This document shows, one piece after another, positions 1-13,588 of a stretch of DNA of 64,000 nt. Made by a program: the position numbers and the translations under genes. Position 1 is the first letter of the stretch. Every line of letters starts with the position of its first letter. The DNA is from Euryodendron excelsum (lineage: Eukaryota > Streptophyta > Magnoliopsida > Ericales > Pentaphylacaceae): contig CM065394.1 in NCBI GenBank assembly GCA_033060915.1, positions 33,022,001 through 33,086,000 of the forward strand, given 5' to 3'. Below the pieces are notes generated by a model that was not told the origin of the DNA, searched no databases, and saw nothing but the letters and a program-made list of their open reading frames with translations.

Positions 1-1292
1 GCAGTTTATATTGCCCAGCTATCAAAAGAATAAAAGCTTGGCACGGTACAAAAAGACATCTGTTGTAGAAACTATTCAAAAAATTGTGGAAGATAGCTGA
101 CAGTAAACTTCAACTGAAAAGCGTCTAGTCCTGGTCAAGTTAATTTGATCAGCAAGTCAATTGGTACCAAATCCTTATCAAGCATCCTTCAATAGGCCTG
201 CAAATTTGAATATTGGGAGGTGGGGATGGTATTGCAGTAAGGTTTTGGCACCCATGACCTGTTGAGGCCAATAACAGTACCTCACATCAGTTTATAGGTG
301 GTTGCTTCAGTCATCTAGCAGAGCAGCCAGGATGGCAACGGGCGGGTTTGGGTTTGGGACCCCTTTTCCTGTACCGCTCCTGTCCCGTTTAATCTCTCCT
401 AAGACAAGTCTTGCCTCCTTTATGTTCATTATTTTTTCAAATACAATATCGACAAAGCAAGGGACAAAATCATAAAAATAAGAAGAAAAAAATCTCAACA
501 TTCATATTTTAATATAATATGTATATATAAAAAATAAATATATATGAGGCATGATAAGTTATTACACTTGGTCCGCAAATCCAACCTTACTTGATTAGTA
601 TCACCTTATACCCATCCGCGCCAGGGGGTGGGGGGGTGTTGCGGGTGGGGATGTGTCGGTTGTTTCACCATCCCTAGCCCATGTCCCTACATAGTGATGC
701 ATTATTTAATCTACCACACAAAACAACCTGTTATTCAACAGAAGCTGAAGCACAATGTTCACCAGTAGGTTTACACATTCCACACATTATCATTCTCTCG
801 AGCAATTTATATACATCGTACTTTGTTGGGGGCATGCAATCGTATATTACCAAATCCAAAATGCTAAAGTAAAGGCATCCACAAGATCATTACTTAATAA
901 CTAAAAGAAAACAGTGAGCTTTGGATCACATGCAACTTGATTGGAAAGTTTGGCGAGAATATGAGTTCCTACAAGGGTCTCAAAAATTACAATTCTTTTC
1001 AATCCACTTTACCACCTACCTCAGCACAACTCAATTATCTAGTAGTTTCAACAGGAATAGCTTAGTCCGTAGAAAATTGGAACTCCCTCTCCCATCGATT
1101 TGTTTAAAATATCACAAACATCAATTGATAAAACAGATACAACAGCCAACAATGGCTTGAATACATAGATTAGCCATTTAGACAGAAGAGAACCTCTAAG
1201 CTTACAGTAACTCTGCGATAAAGGTAATCACCAGAGCATGGTCAGTCCGCCCGCAATAGCAAAGATATTGCTCAGCAATATAAAGCTTCCAT

Positions 1293-2504
1293 CTATTCCT
1301 GAAAGTTGGGAGAAAATAATATTATGCAAAAAAAAAAAAAAAGAGAGAGAGGAGAGGGGGGGCAACTGAATTTTCTAATCATTCCAGCTCTATAAGCAGT
1401 TGTAAGTATCACTTGGTCCAGCAAAATAATTCCTTGGTTGTCACGAGAACAATAGGCAGCAATAGAACAGACTTAGGAAGAATGACTAGTGGTTACCATA
1501 ATCATATAAAATGCTATTAATACCTGTTCCATGTCTGCAGACTCATTATTCTTTTGTTCAGGCTCAGTATCTCTTGGCCCATCATTAGTTTCATTTTCCT
1601 CATCTGTGACCATTTTGTCTTCTTTGACTGCTTCAGTGTTCATCATGGCATCATTTTCACCGATTTTCAGATCTGCAGGAAGCTGGCCTGACTTTAATGC
1701 CTGTTCATTACAATTTAAACCAACATCAAAACCATCAGAATGTCAACAACTTTCAGAAAAATACAAACATCAGCTACCAAATCAATAATAAAAACAAATA
1801 ACTTCTCAAAAGCCACCTCATGGGCTAGTAGAAAAAACAATTGAAAGATGGAAATCATTTGGCAATTGGGGATCACCTTTTCAAGCCTTGCTACCTCTTC
1901 AAGAGTTTGAGAATTGACGATAGCAGCCTGCAATGACATTTTTAAACAAGTATTAAACAGTAAGCAAACTGCTGCTCATATAAAAGCACTATGGTGCAAA
2001 ATGAAGGATCCATGAGACAAGGAGAGGATCAAAATCGAAAGCTTGATTTTGGAAGCTGTCTTAGGAAAGATAGAGACAAGTCTTCGCAAAGACTGGCCAC
2101 AGTTGTAGTAGATAGGACAGCAAAACTCAATTTATTTTATGTTCATCCAGTGATCATGGAGAAGATTGAGGGAAATTTGCAGAGTAGAATTGTCAACCAC
2201 TTCAATGTGGCAGATGAAAATCTTCTACCATTACAATCCTGACAAAGCATCCCCTTCCAGTCTAGAATTCTGCTTTAATTCATTAAAAATATGGAATCAA
2301 CGGATCAAAAGAAAAAGGAGAAAGAAAGAAAAAAGATGCAATGAGCATGATACCTTGATAGCTATAATTTGCTCTGGTGTGGGAGCAACTGTTTTAGGTG
2401 CTTGCTCTTCCTTTGGAACCTCTGGGGTACTTGGAGCCTCACCAGGTATAAATGTCTTTGTAGATTCCTTTTTAGCCTGTTCTTCAGCTTCTTGTGATGA
2501 AAAT

Positions 2505-2537
<33 letters not shown>

Positions 2538-5266
2538 AACAAAAAAAAAAATCATAATTCCAAATGCAACAACTTAAGTTATCAAGACAACCCAACCCAA
2601 GCAACAGCATCAAATACAAAGTAGTAGAGGATGAGAAATATTAAACTGCAATTGAATGACAAACCATGGATTCAAAAATCAACGATGATTGGATTTAGCA
2701 CTGTGAAAATCAATTAAGAAGCTACATACAAGCATATGCATGCGTCCATGAGTAGAGAATCAGAATTCTACATATGCTTGCAAGAGATAAAATATAGATA
2801 TCTTACTTGGGATAAAAGCAAACTTCAGCAATGAACAACAAAAGAGTACAATGGATGTATAAATACGATTGATGCAGAAAATAGTTCATTTATTACCAAT
2901 TGTAATCTAGGAAACACGAACGCTTCTAAGAGGGTGTCTGTGTCTATGTCGGACATGTGTTGGGCACACATACTCCTCGGACACACCAATTAACGTGTCC
3001 TAAATTTTTGTTTATTTATTTTTCAATGGACATGATCAGGACACGCAAGAGACACGTATCCATCACTTAAACGCACATAAAACACATTGAAAGTTTAAAA
3101 TGTAAACTAGTTTTCATCATGGTTAAAGTTAAATTATGATTAAATTGTTGATTGAATTGTGTTTTCATGTGGAATTAGTATTGTTTTTTTATATTTTTGA
3201 TGGTTTGTGGATATTACTATCATATATAGAGCACATCAAATATATAACATATCTTTTGTTACATCCCTGACGTGTCTCTGTCCTCATTTTTTTTAAAATT
3301 ATCGTGTCCCGTGTCCGTACCCGCGTCAGTGTCCATGCTTACTTAGATTGTAATGATTCCACTGCTAACCTTATCTAAATTGCACCTTCAGCAGGAGGGT
3401 GCTCCGTCTAAGTTCCACAAAAAGTTTTAAAATGCATCTTCAAGGAGATTAAAAGCCCGTGGAAGAAAACCAGAAATACCAGGCACCCTACTCCCCAGTA
3501 GACATAAAAGAACATCGGTCCTGGTTGTTAAGTGTGTGCATATGTATATATTTGCACACACATATATTGAGCTAAGATGAGGAACCTGGTGATCTGACAG
3601 TTAGTGTTGTTGCATTTTATAACTACTGATTCTCTCTTACTGAAGGCCTAAGGCAGAGCATAATTTTGCACCTTACTGAAAATATTTCCATTCCATAGGC
3701 AACTAACAATCTTAGTTACCCGTTTGGTTAATTGATTCACTTCTAGAAATTCTGTTCAATTGGTTTAAAGAAGCTGAGAAAAGAATCGTGGTGTAGAGGA
3801 GGTGCAGCAATGGTTGGAGATGCTGGAGGCAGTGTGGTGGTAGAGGGGGGTGAGGATAGTGGCATAGTGGAGGGAGGGGTCACATTGGTAGTTGAGGTAA
3901 TGACAGTAGTTTGGTGGTCAGATGGTTACTAAGGTCTGGTAGAAGCAGAAGTGTTGTAACACTAATGTCGAACGTGGCAATGGGGATAGCATTGAGGAAG
4001 GTGGTTGTGGAGGTTGGTAATGAGTAGAATGTCCCTAAAGAGGATGAAGTAGTTATAAAGGTATTGAAGCAAAAGTTGTGATAGTGAAAGTGGCCATAGC
4101 TCCATGATTCAGGCCTAGATTCAATGGATGTCTCCCACCATTGTAGCCAAGTGTGGACTGCCCACTTAGACCTTGCAAGTCATGGTTCAGTTGCGGGAGT
4201 CTCCCTTTTTCTTTTTTCTAATGTAGGCCCAAACCTAACCGGAGGTATGTTCAACCTATATATCAAAAAACTTAGAATTGTCATTAAACTAGGTTATAAA
4301 ATAAAAAATAGAAACAAATATATAGGACAATCCCATTGCACATTTACGGATACGAAGTTCTGTGAAAATAGGGAGCTGTCACCTTCTTATGCCATTAGCA
4401 AAATTTAAAGGAACAAGTTAGCTTGTAGTAATGTTTCACTGCTTCAAACAAAGATGAAGTATTCCTCTTTATAAATGAATCGAATTGCAGACATGTCGTC
4501 TACAAAAGTTCTCATCAATACGTTTATCATTATACTGTTAAATTTTTACCTTTCGTCATTGCCTGGATCAACAATGAATGTATAAAACAACCATTTCATT
4601 CAGTGTCTCGATAGTTAGACAGTTGTACACAGTAAAACCAGACCTAGAAACCACTGAACTTCCTGTTTCAATCCGACTTCTCACCCACTTTCACTTTGTG
4701 GTCCTAAAGTAACCCTCTTACAAACCTAATTGCTTTGAGAAATAATTGTTATTACTTTCTAAGCCAATCCCAATTCCAACTTCGACATGATGCTAAAATC
4801 CCTGTTTCAAGACTTGACTTCAAATTGAAGTGCAAACAAAATGTGGCCGTGTTGCACAACAGCATAACAAACACATGGTTTTTCACCAAATAGAGCCTCG
4901 GCCTAAGGTGGCTAAATTAACTATGCTGGTCAGTTTCACTAACAAACAGGCCCAATATATTGCACACGTGTATTGGGTTCTTACATGCTTCAACCCAACA
5001 AATCTTCCCCCTTCCCATACCCAACCGCTTCTGCACCTGCTTCCACTTTGTATTTCTAAGGTTAGGCTCCAAGCCTCCAACCCAATGCTTTTTGAAAAAG
5101 GCAGAAGATTACATTTTCTCAATTAGAACTTCAAGATTTTATATACATTAGAAAAGACAATCATGTCACATAACAAACAGAGGCTCAGTTCCAAAAAATT
5201 AAGCCATAACATGCCTAGGATATTTATTTATAACAAACAAGTGAATGATAACAACAAACTGACCTC

Positions 5267-5298
<32 letters not shown>

Positions 5299-5369
5299 GT
5301 GACTTCAGTTTGTGGATGACATACAAGCGGTAATTTGGCTTCTTTGTAATATTATTATCAAGCAGACTA

Positions 5370-5422
<53 letters not shown>

Positions 5423-6181
5423 CAGTCGATTGTTAGTAAGAACCAAGGTATGCAATTTCGGCAAAAATTCTGCAAATACACAAAACAAAACATGTCAAGC
5501 TAAACCACTACAAAAACAAGAAAAAAAAATTCGAATAAATCAATGTCCTCACCTCCAATATTTGGATTAATACGGGTAATTCGATTGTTGTTAACTATCA
5601 AAGTTCCAAGCCGACCAAGGTAAGGAAAATTCTCAAGCTTAACTATCTCATTGTCAGACAAATCAATTGTGTCAAATTGATCCTGTATACCAAAAGCACA
5701 GAATTAAATACAATTCTAGAAAGTTTATGGATACAAAAGCCATCTAATTTTAGTTCATAATCAAATCTCCAGAAGCCAAACTCACCTCGGTCGCACCCAA
5801 GTTTTCGATAACAGGAATCTTATTCCCTACACAAACGAAATATACAAAGAGACAGAAACAATAAAAAAAAATGTAAATTAATTAATTAATACTGCAGAAA
5901 AAAAGGAGAAACAAGCACTCAGAGAGATCCTTAGACAAACATATACGCACGAATGGACACACAGACTATCGCGAAAAATAGGTCAAGTAGACGCAACAGT
6001 AGCTTTGCCCATATACACTCCTTAACTGAACGATGTCAACACCATTAGGGTTTCAAAACCACAGTACATCAAACATAGATTCGAAAATTTACACAAACAT
6101 ATATATGATGTACATGTAAGTATGTATGTATATGTATATGTATAGGTAGCTATAAGCAGGGGGCTAACCTCGAAGATCTAA

Positions 6182-6213
<32 letters not shown>

Positions 6214-6250
6214 GGCTTTTCCAAATCAAGTCCGCCGTTAGCCTCACCAT
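1293..6250 (-). CDS. U2A': U2 small nuclear ribonucleoprotein A' (U2A'), 8 exons, 288 aa
   Basis: Exons on the minus strand: 6250-6169, 5826-5786, 5682-5553, 5469-5264, 2527-2354, 1927-1877, 1700-1524 and 1298-1293. All junctions are GT-AG and in frame. The protein starts MVRLTADLIWKSPHFFNAI, the typical U2A' N-terminus, followed by leucine-rich repeats over about residues 24-150 (LDLRGNKI, IDLSDNEI, LIVNNNRI, LVLTNNRL, LSLLDNNI) and the cap LRLLDFKKVK. A charged tail rich in Glu, Lys and Pro follows. In the family, U2A' pairs with U2B'' and binds stem-loop IV of U2 snRNA in the spliceosome. The last coding exon adds only one Glu codon and the stop, so the exact C-terminus is the weakest part; reading through the donor at 1523 would give another end. 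Intron 4 (5263-2528) is 2.7 kb and holds repeat-like DNA. The next gene upstream lies on the same strand. Identity is firm; the terminal exon is inferred. Confidence 0.93.
2925..3345. repeat. GTGTCC-rich dispersed repeat in U2A' intron 4
   Basis: The left end (about 2930-2990) and right end (about 3300-3345) both carry clustered GTGTC/GGACAC motifs in opposite senses, enclosing about 250 bp of AT-rich DNA. This looks like a small inverted-repeat element, but no target duplication could be confirmed. There is no coding potential. Confidence 0.35.
3780..4090. other. Strand-biased G-rich, GGTGG-rich block in intron
   Basis: The plus strand is strongly G-rich (GGTGG, GGAGG, GGGG) for about 300 bp inside U2A' intron 4, in otherwise AT-rich surroundings. 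No open frame makes sense. It is probably the interior of an old transposon, which is a guess from composition only. Confidence 0.3.
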
Positions 6251-6364
6251 TTTCTTCTTCCCTTTCTTCTTCGCCTCACTGTGTGACTGAAGCCCAAACA
6301 GAGAAAAACCCCAAATGCGGGTTTCGAGCCGAACCTCGGCTCTGTGGGAAGTCCATGTTATACA

Positions 6365-7690
6365 TATAAAGGGTCAAATTTACTCATATACCCACAATAA
6401 GGTTCAAATAAATCGAGGATAGGCGATGAGGTTGCATCAGCCTAGACGAGGGTAATCCTGTCCATGTAAATATGGGTTAGACTAACAAGCAGTGTACCAG
6501 CCTTTGTGTGGGCTTATTGGAAACAGTATTTAACAAGTTTGAAAATTTGTTTAAATTTGTCTTGTTTATTTTTCGATTCAATTTCAAAAGAGTTTTAATT
6601 CAACCAAGCTCAAGTAAATTGATGTTAATTCAAAAAATTAATAAGTTTTCAATATATGTTTTAGTTTTGTTTATACAAGTCAATTTGGAACTAGTATTTA
6701 ATGAGCTAAAAATAATACAAGTCAAGCTCAAATAATTCAATTCGTTTTATAGGACAGAAAACTTGGTTAAGTATCCCTATTTCAATGACCAGAAACATAG
6801 GAGGATAAGATCATAAATCATATCCTTGTGCGAGACAAAATTTAACTCCTATATGACAAAATGAGTGTTTTTTTTTTTTGTTTTGCTGAGGCAAAAGGGT
6901 GAGAAGGGGCTACCAGCATAGTAAGTCCCCTTGGGAGTGACAATAAATGTTTTCACTTGTTGTAAAATGTTCAATTTGAACCATAACTACTGATCCGAGA
7001 AAAACGAGCCCTTCACTGCAATCCCATCAAAGTGCAAATGGCATTCATCCCCTTCTTAAGGGCATCTAATTCACGCAACTACTATCAAAAGCGCAACTAC
7101 TATCAAAAGCAGGTTCAAACACGCGACTAATCATTAAGAGAAAAGTGGAATTTTAAGCCAACTCAACTACTACCTCGGTGGTGATAAAATGAGTTCAAGT
7201 ACTGGGTGTTCTATTTCCCGTAATCCCATTAATTGCTTCATAAGCAAGGGCAAACAGCTTCAACAATATTGTGTTCTATGCTTCAGAGCAACTCTTGCTG
7301 TAAAAGAAATCGGCACTGATATATCCTGTAGCAATCTCCTAAGATGCATATCATATTTTATCTCACAAGCTACAGCCACATAGCATTCGAAAGAACTTGC
7401 CAATATTCAACATTTAATATGTCCGCCTCGTGGAAAAACTGGTGAAAAACTATGTTGGTTAGCAGAGTTTTACATAAGATTAGAATCATCATTCCGAATA
7501 CAGAGGCAGACACATTATTTTTCAGAAGAGGTCGGTTCCCACACTGCAAAGACGAAGATTAGATCATAAGAATAACCAAACTAAAAGAAGATTAGGCTGA
7601 ATGTTTGTTATAGATACCCAAACATTGACAGCCTTCTATACTCTTCCTATTCCCTAAAACAAGGATCATAAAACTGAAGGTAATAGACAA
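6365..7690. other. Intergenic spacer between FRL4 3' end and U2A' 5' end
   Basis: AT-rich spacer with no gene seen. The right part, about 7500-7720, is presumably the 3' UTR of the FRL4-type gene. The left part, about 6251-6360, is presumably the 5' UTR and promoter of U2A'. A short direct repeat (GCAACTACTATCAAAAGC) occurs twice near 7074-7110. Confidence 0.4.
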
Positions 7691-7720
7691 ATGCCGGACC
7701 GGCCAGAGTGCATTCGCTCA

Positions 7721-10700
7721 TTATAAGTAAGATGAATGCCGGGCAGAGGCAAAGGCAGGGACAGTGCCACCTGTTCGAGAACCACCATATGTTTCACTTT
7801 CCAGAACGGCATCAGCAAACTGATAAAGATCAGAGGCTGAGCTCCGATTGGAAACACCAACAGACGAGGGATTTGACGTTCCTACAAAGCCTTCCAGCGA
7901 TGGTGCTGACCTGTACAAGCCATTAACCCCGAGGGCTGCTGGCTCAGCAAACCTTTGACCACTTAACCTTTCTTTGAAGGAAGCATCCCCACGCCACTCA
8001 TATGGCTGACCATTGTTATTAATGAGTTGCACAACCCTATCAACTAGAATACCCCCACGAACCCCAGCATAAGACCCTTTTGGAGGAACATCACCCATGC
8101 CAGCTCCTACCCCAGCTGCAAGCAGACGAGCCCCAATTCCAGGCAATGGCCCTGCACCAGCTCCATGCAGTACAGATGAGGAAGCAGAAAATCTACTGAT
8201 ATGATGAGGGATTCCACCATCTAACAAGTTTATTGGCGTCAAACCGTCGTAAGGGCCCTTGCCATCCACATAAGCAGCAGCCTTCTGCCATTGTGGCCTG
8301 TGATCAGCAAACCGTGTCCGTTTCACCTCTTGGCTTTTCAACTTCCTTGAGGACTCAGGTTCATCTGCTTTTCTCTTTGGTGGGACCTGCTCTCTAATTT
8401 TCTTATCGAGATCAGCAATATCTCTCTTAAGGCTATATATCTTTTCATTGATTTTCCATCCAGAGAGAACCTTCAACGGATCAACCTTGTGATCTTCCAA
8501 ACACTTGACTACAAATTTCAGATCAGCTAGATGCCTTTTGTTTGCTTTGTTCTGTGTGGCATTACAGAATTGCTGAATTAGCAAACTAAAATCCTAACGA
8601 AATTTAAAAAGTAGAAGTCCAAACTACAGCATACCACTGCCACAAATGAACCCTGTGCTACTCTTCTTGCTCTCTTCCAAGTTTCTTTAGATTCTCGTAA
8701 GAAAGAAGTCAAAATTGCCTGAGGAGGAAACCTACTATCAACCCCAAAAGTATAAGCAGTATCAACAGCTTCAACTTCCATTTTATTCTTCATCATCCAC
8801 TCAATTATCTCTGGAACAGACAAATATAATGACATAAGGCTGAAGATCACAAGCAACCAATCTTATCTTCAATGTGTCTTTACCACAAAATAAAATAAAG
8901 CAACATTGACGATACACACTTACACCGTAAAGCATGCAACCAACTTGCAATTTAGATGTCGAGGTGTTCAACACACAACATATCTTTGTAAGGGTATGAT
9001 TTTTTATCTGACGCTCATAACATTCTCGTCAGTACAGGATCCATTTTCTATTGAGAATACAGTCAAAATCATTTTTTACTCAACAACCTGATGTTCAAAG
9101 CCAATCACTGATATTGTTGGAGTTTCAATGACTTGAAAGAAGTCGAGATGGACAAAATCACTAGAACTATTGACTTTGTTCATTATCCATGAAGAAAGGC
9201 AAAATGACATGGCATTGTCATAGAATTAGACTTTTTGGGATGCACACTATCTTAGAATACTTGCCTACTTTAAGACTTTGTAAAACAACTATAAGAGGCA
9301 ACTCTGAGCAAGGTGTTGAGTTGTTGAAAACAATAGGCTAAACAATGAACACAGCTGACATGAAGTTGCCAAGATGATAAGTTTTGCGATACAAAAAGTA
9401 ATAATTGCATCAGCAAGAAGTTAGAATGAGAATCAACAAAGACGACATCAGGGAAGGTCGCCAGATGTGGGGACTTGTAAATGGAGTGGTAAGGCAGTGG
9501 CTGATTTCAAGTTAAAGGCTGCAAAAGCATAAGAAGGGAGGGGGGGAGAACCGATGTTGGACAAGGCGCTGCAAAACTAAATCAAAACATATAACCAAGT
9601 TGATTAAGCATTCCTAAATTGATCCAAAAAAACCACAGTGACTGGTAGATACTGCATGGTGTGAGTAATCCTTTCCTTCAAGTTTTCCAATGATCATCAA
9701 GGGAGTTTTTCTGCCAATAAAAGAATGTACCTTCTCTCTCTGTGCTGGAGAGGAGACATAGGAAAATTGATTTTACCAGCACCTTTTCATGCTAATGTTA
9801 TCTCCAAGGTAGAAGCTCTAAGCCATTATGTCCTGGCATTTGTTTAAGGTTCAAAAGTCCCTCTCACAAGCAAGGCCTTAGCATGGACCATACACACCAA
9901 GAGAGATATTTTTGACATGTTCAAAAGAGAAGACATGAAACTCATTCCTCAACAATTTGTATCTCATGTTGTGGTTATCATGAATTTGTTAAACTTCTCC
10001 ACTGGATCTCATAATCTTTCTCTCTTTCTATTTTCCTGAGTGGGGAATGCAAAGGGGCAAAGTTCATCAGGAATACTGCTGTCTTGGCTATCTTTGGGAC
10101 TTTACAGGATAAAATGATCATAAGGGTATGGAAACAATTCAATTGCTTAAATTTCAATAGAGCTACGTGAAGATCTCTGCTCACTGATGTTATACCGGAG
10201 TTCAACAATCCATTTTAACATCAGAGTGGACCAGAAATCAATTTTAACATCAGATTGGAGCATAAAGGTTATGTCATGAAGATTGCACATCTATCAGATT
10301 GGGATTTGTTTGCATCCTTTAAAGCTGTGCATGGTTTCTTTTTGTGAAGGTTAAGTCAATTACGGGTGGGCTATTTTATTGCAGAAGGTCATATTTTCTT
10401 TGTCTTACTAATGCTTAGCAGTAGAGTAGTTTCATCAAAAGCTGATGTCCTAGTTTCTCATTGGGTCTTTAAGGATGGTGCCTGTGGGGTTTTGCTGGTA
10501 GAACAATGGAAATTGATCGTGGCAATGTACAAATAGGGTGGCTAACAAGACTACTGATCTATGGCACATTTATGTGCCATGGAAGCTCTTCGTTTAAAAT
10601 TGAGCGCGGCAGATTGTTGCAAATAGGAATCTATATAAGGTATTGGGAGATGGATTATACTGCAAAAAATGCTACTGATTCCAATTGCTTTTGGTGATTA

Positions 10701-12016
10701 TGCACCCAAGAATCCTTCATGATGCTTGTTGCACATTTTTTTCAATGTTCATGACACAGTGAGAGATCTCCTATATTCATCCTCCTGGTACAACTGCAGC
10801 TGGCAGTGTCCATTTCTCAGCCGTTCTACATGCACTCACAGCTAATCTTCTCTTATGATCTTATATTTGTTACTCTTCCTAAAATTATGTTTATGAATAA
10901 CAACCCATTTTTCAATAACCCAAGTCATAGCAACATTGAACATTTGTGTGTTGATTACAGCATGAATCCAGCACATGAAATGCATGATTTTACATGTAGG
11001 TCTGCAAGAGAAGTACCTGGAATCATTGCGAGGAGAACATAAGATCGGCGAAGAGCATCCGAAATCTCCACTGCATTACTCGCCCGAATCAAATCCCTAA
11101 TATCTTCACTCTTAAATGCTGTGGGAATTCCAAAACAACCAATAAGAAGAAGCAAACCCCTACCATCAACCTCACAAGCTTTGGCCAAACCACCTTCACT
11201 AATGAGCCGCTTCCTCCATGCCACCGCCGATAACTCTGCCTCTTCTTTCACCTCAGCCTGAATCTCATTGGTATTGCATCCCATCAGCAAAAAAAATTCC
11301 AGAATCAAAACGGATGCTTCTCTGGCCGGAATCATCGGCGAGTCCTTCGTATAGGCTTTGATCCCCTGAAGGAAAAACCGGCCGAAACAATCCAGCACGA
11401 GCTTCGCAGGGTTTCGCGCAACCTTCAAAGCCGCGGGAACTTCTTCACGGAGTTTGGCAACATCGGAGAGATGCGTTACGATATACTTCCGAAGGCTACG
11501 GCTACACATCGTTTTGCATAATGATTCGATCTCCGATTGAGACGACTGATTATTACCCGTCGCGTGGTCGGATTTAGCCAATTCGGCGATGGCTGTCTCC
11601 GCGTTGTCGGAAGATAGGGTTTTGGTGAAGGGAACAACTGCCATGGGTAGCGGCGGCCAGAGGTCGGTAGTGAGGCGTTGGGGCAATTTGGTGTCAATGG
11701 AGGTTCGGATGAAATCGAGGTGTTCCTGCAACTCGTCGTAAAGGCGCTGGAAGGCGGAGAGCGCGGAGGAGAGATTGCGAAGTTCGCTCACTGAATTGAT
11801 AAAATGAGGCTGCAAAAATTGTTGGTCCTCGAAACTTTCTGTCGGTAGATTATTTGTTATTGCGAGCTGTTGCGGTTCTTCTTTGACAAGGGTGGTTGTT
11901 GTTTCCGGCGGTTGGGGTGTTGGCGTTGAGGAGTCGGGTTCCGCCTTGACGGGCGGAAGAGTGGGCGGAGGAGGATCGCCAGTAATCGACTCGGTGGCAA
12001 TGGACCGCATTGCCAT
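7721..12016 (-). CDS. FRL4: FRIGIDA-like protein, FRL4 type, 3 exons, about 668 aa
   Basis: Exons: 12016-11017, 8810-8635 and 8551-7721. Exon 1 gives an acidic Pro/Thr-rich N-terminus (about residues 1-60), then a coiled-coil-like stretch (SELRNLSSALSAFQRLYDEL) and the Frigida domain (CKTMCSRSLRKYIVTHLSD through RGLLLLIGCFGIPTAFKSED). Exon 2 completes the domain (EIIEWMMKNKMEVEAVDTAY, FLRESKETWKRARR). Exon 3 adds a helix (LADLKFVVKCLEDHKVDPLK), a basic PPKRKADEPE motif that could be a nuclear localisation signal, and a Gly/Ser-rich tail. Two ATGs start the frame (12016 and 12010); I chose the first. The 83-nt intron 2 could use an alternative acceptor at 8573, adding seven residues. FRIGIDA and its closest relatives act in FLC activation and flowering time; FRL4 members are less well characterised. 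Intron 1 is 2.2 kb. Family is firm; subtype is from the overall sequence pattern. Confidence 0.9.
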
Positions 12017-12349
12017 GATGGGTTGATTGACAGTTGATTTCCGAGTGAAGAAGAAGAAGAGGTTGCCTCCCCAACACTGAGAGACAATGGATTTTTTCTT
12101 TTGTTTTTGTGCAAAAAATAAAATAAAATTGGCAATAAAAAGATTGGATCGGTTTTTTTTTTTTTAACTTTTTTATTTGGTTTTTAATCTTTACTTTTTT
12201 TTAATTTTGGTTCTTTAGTAAAAAGAAGTACAAAAGTAATATTAAATGCCCATGAAGAGTAAAAAAATTAATATAAGTTTAAAATACCTTCATAAAAAAG
12301 ATAAAAAAAAAGTTAATCTAAACAAAGCAAAAAAAACATACTTACAGAT

Positions 12350-12600
12350 AAGAAAATTTAAGTGCCTGTTTGTGAACATTTTTATTTTTTTGTTATCTGG
12401 GTTTTGTTTTTAAAATTTTTAAAATTAAAAATAAAACATATTTGGTAATTTTAATGAAGTGAACTTGCATACAAATAAGAAAATTTAAGTGCCTGTTTGT
12501 GAACATTTTTATTTTTTTGTTTTCTGGGTTTTGTTTTTAAAATTTTTAAAATTAAAAATAAAACATGTTTGGTAATTTTAATGAAATGAACTTACAAAAA
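12350..12600. repeat. Two-copy 127-bp tandem duplication
   Basis: A unit starting at 12350 (AAGAAAATTTAAGTGCC) repeats at 12477 with only a few substitutions, so the period is 127 bp. It lies upstream of the FRL4-type gene. The units resemble the AT-rich end of a MITE that duplicated in place. There is no coding potential. Confidence 0.8.
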
Positions 12601-13588
12601 AAGTGTTCACTTAAAACAAAAACAGCCACCTCTCTTTTCTCCCCTACTAGCCGCTACCACTTCCCCAACCTTCATGCCAAACCCCCACCCTTCTTGTGCT
12701 TTTCCTTTTTCTTAACAAATTCAAAATCGTCTAGAGAGAATTAAAATTTGATAGAATTATAGCACAGTTATTGCACCACCTATTTCAGCTTCTCAAATTT
12801 CATAATACAAAAACTTCATACAAGTCAATAATAACAAATTATGAATAGACATTACCATGCTACTAGAGAGAGAGAGAATACAATTCATTTGAATTCCCTG
12901 AATAATGTAACTAGAGGTCTGACAATAAAAATGCAATCTTTGATTCTATTTATCAATCTGTAAGATGTTCTCTTTGTCTCAGTATTTAAAGGTTGGGCAA
13001 TGACTGGCTGTTGTGAAACATATTGCACTTACTTAGGGCACGTGTTAGCATTTGTTTTTAGAATTTGTGCATCAAGTAAAATTCAAAAGTGTAACTTCCC
13101 TTCAGGTAGATTGAGCAGATGGAAAGTGTTCTCATCAAAGGTGGGATTACACATTGCAGTCATCGATCCGTAAAAACATAAAACCAAGCTCAGCAATTGA
13201 TTAGGCACACAAATGTGGGTACAACAAACAAGCAAGATAAAAGCACAACATAAATGGTATATGCACTTTCCTTACAAGAAAGCATAGAATTTCTTGTATA
13301 AAAAGAACAAAGAAAATTAAAAGATAACCATTCAAAACTTTCATCTATTAATCTACTTGATACAAGTATATAATGCCCGTAAGATGGTCAAAGTTTATCA
13401 ATTATACTCAATGTGAAGGAGGCATTCCTCGACGAGGCTGCCCCTTGCAACTGCTTTCTTAGTACTAGGCATCACAAAATTCTAACTGTTCTTCGTACAT
13501 TCAGTAAAGTTGGCAAGAGAAGTCAAAGGTACATTACATGAAGCTTGGTCAATTATCATTCACATGATTCAATTTCAATTGCCACCAG
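12601..13588. other. Intergenic spacer between COA5 3' end and FRL4 5' end
   Basis: No gene or structured RNA was recognised. It contains a short (GA)n tract near 12865-12878. The part next to 13588 is probably COA5 3' UTR. Confidence 0.4.

Noticed and set aside
9100..10900. Possible retroelement coding fragments in FRL4 intron 1
   Set aside because: A few protein-like words appear, but every frame is broken and no domain could be named.
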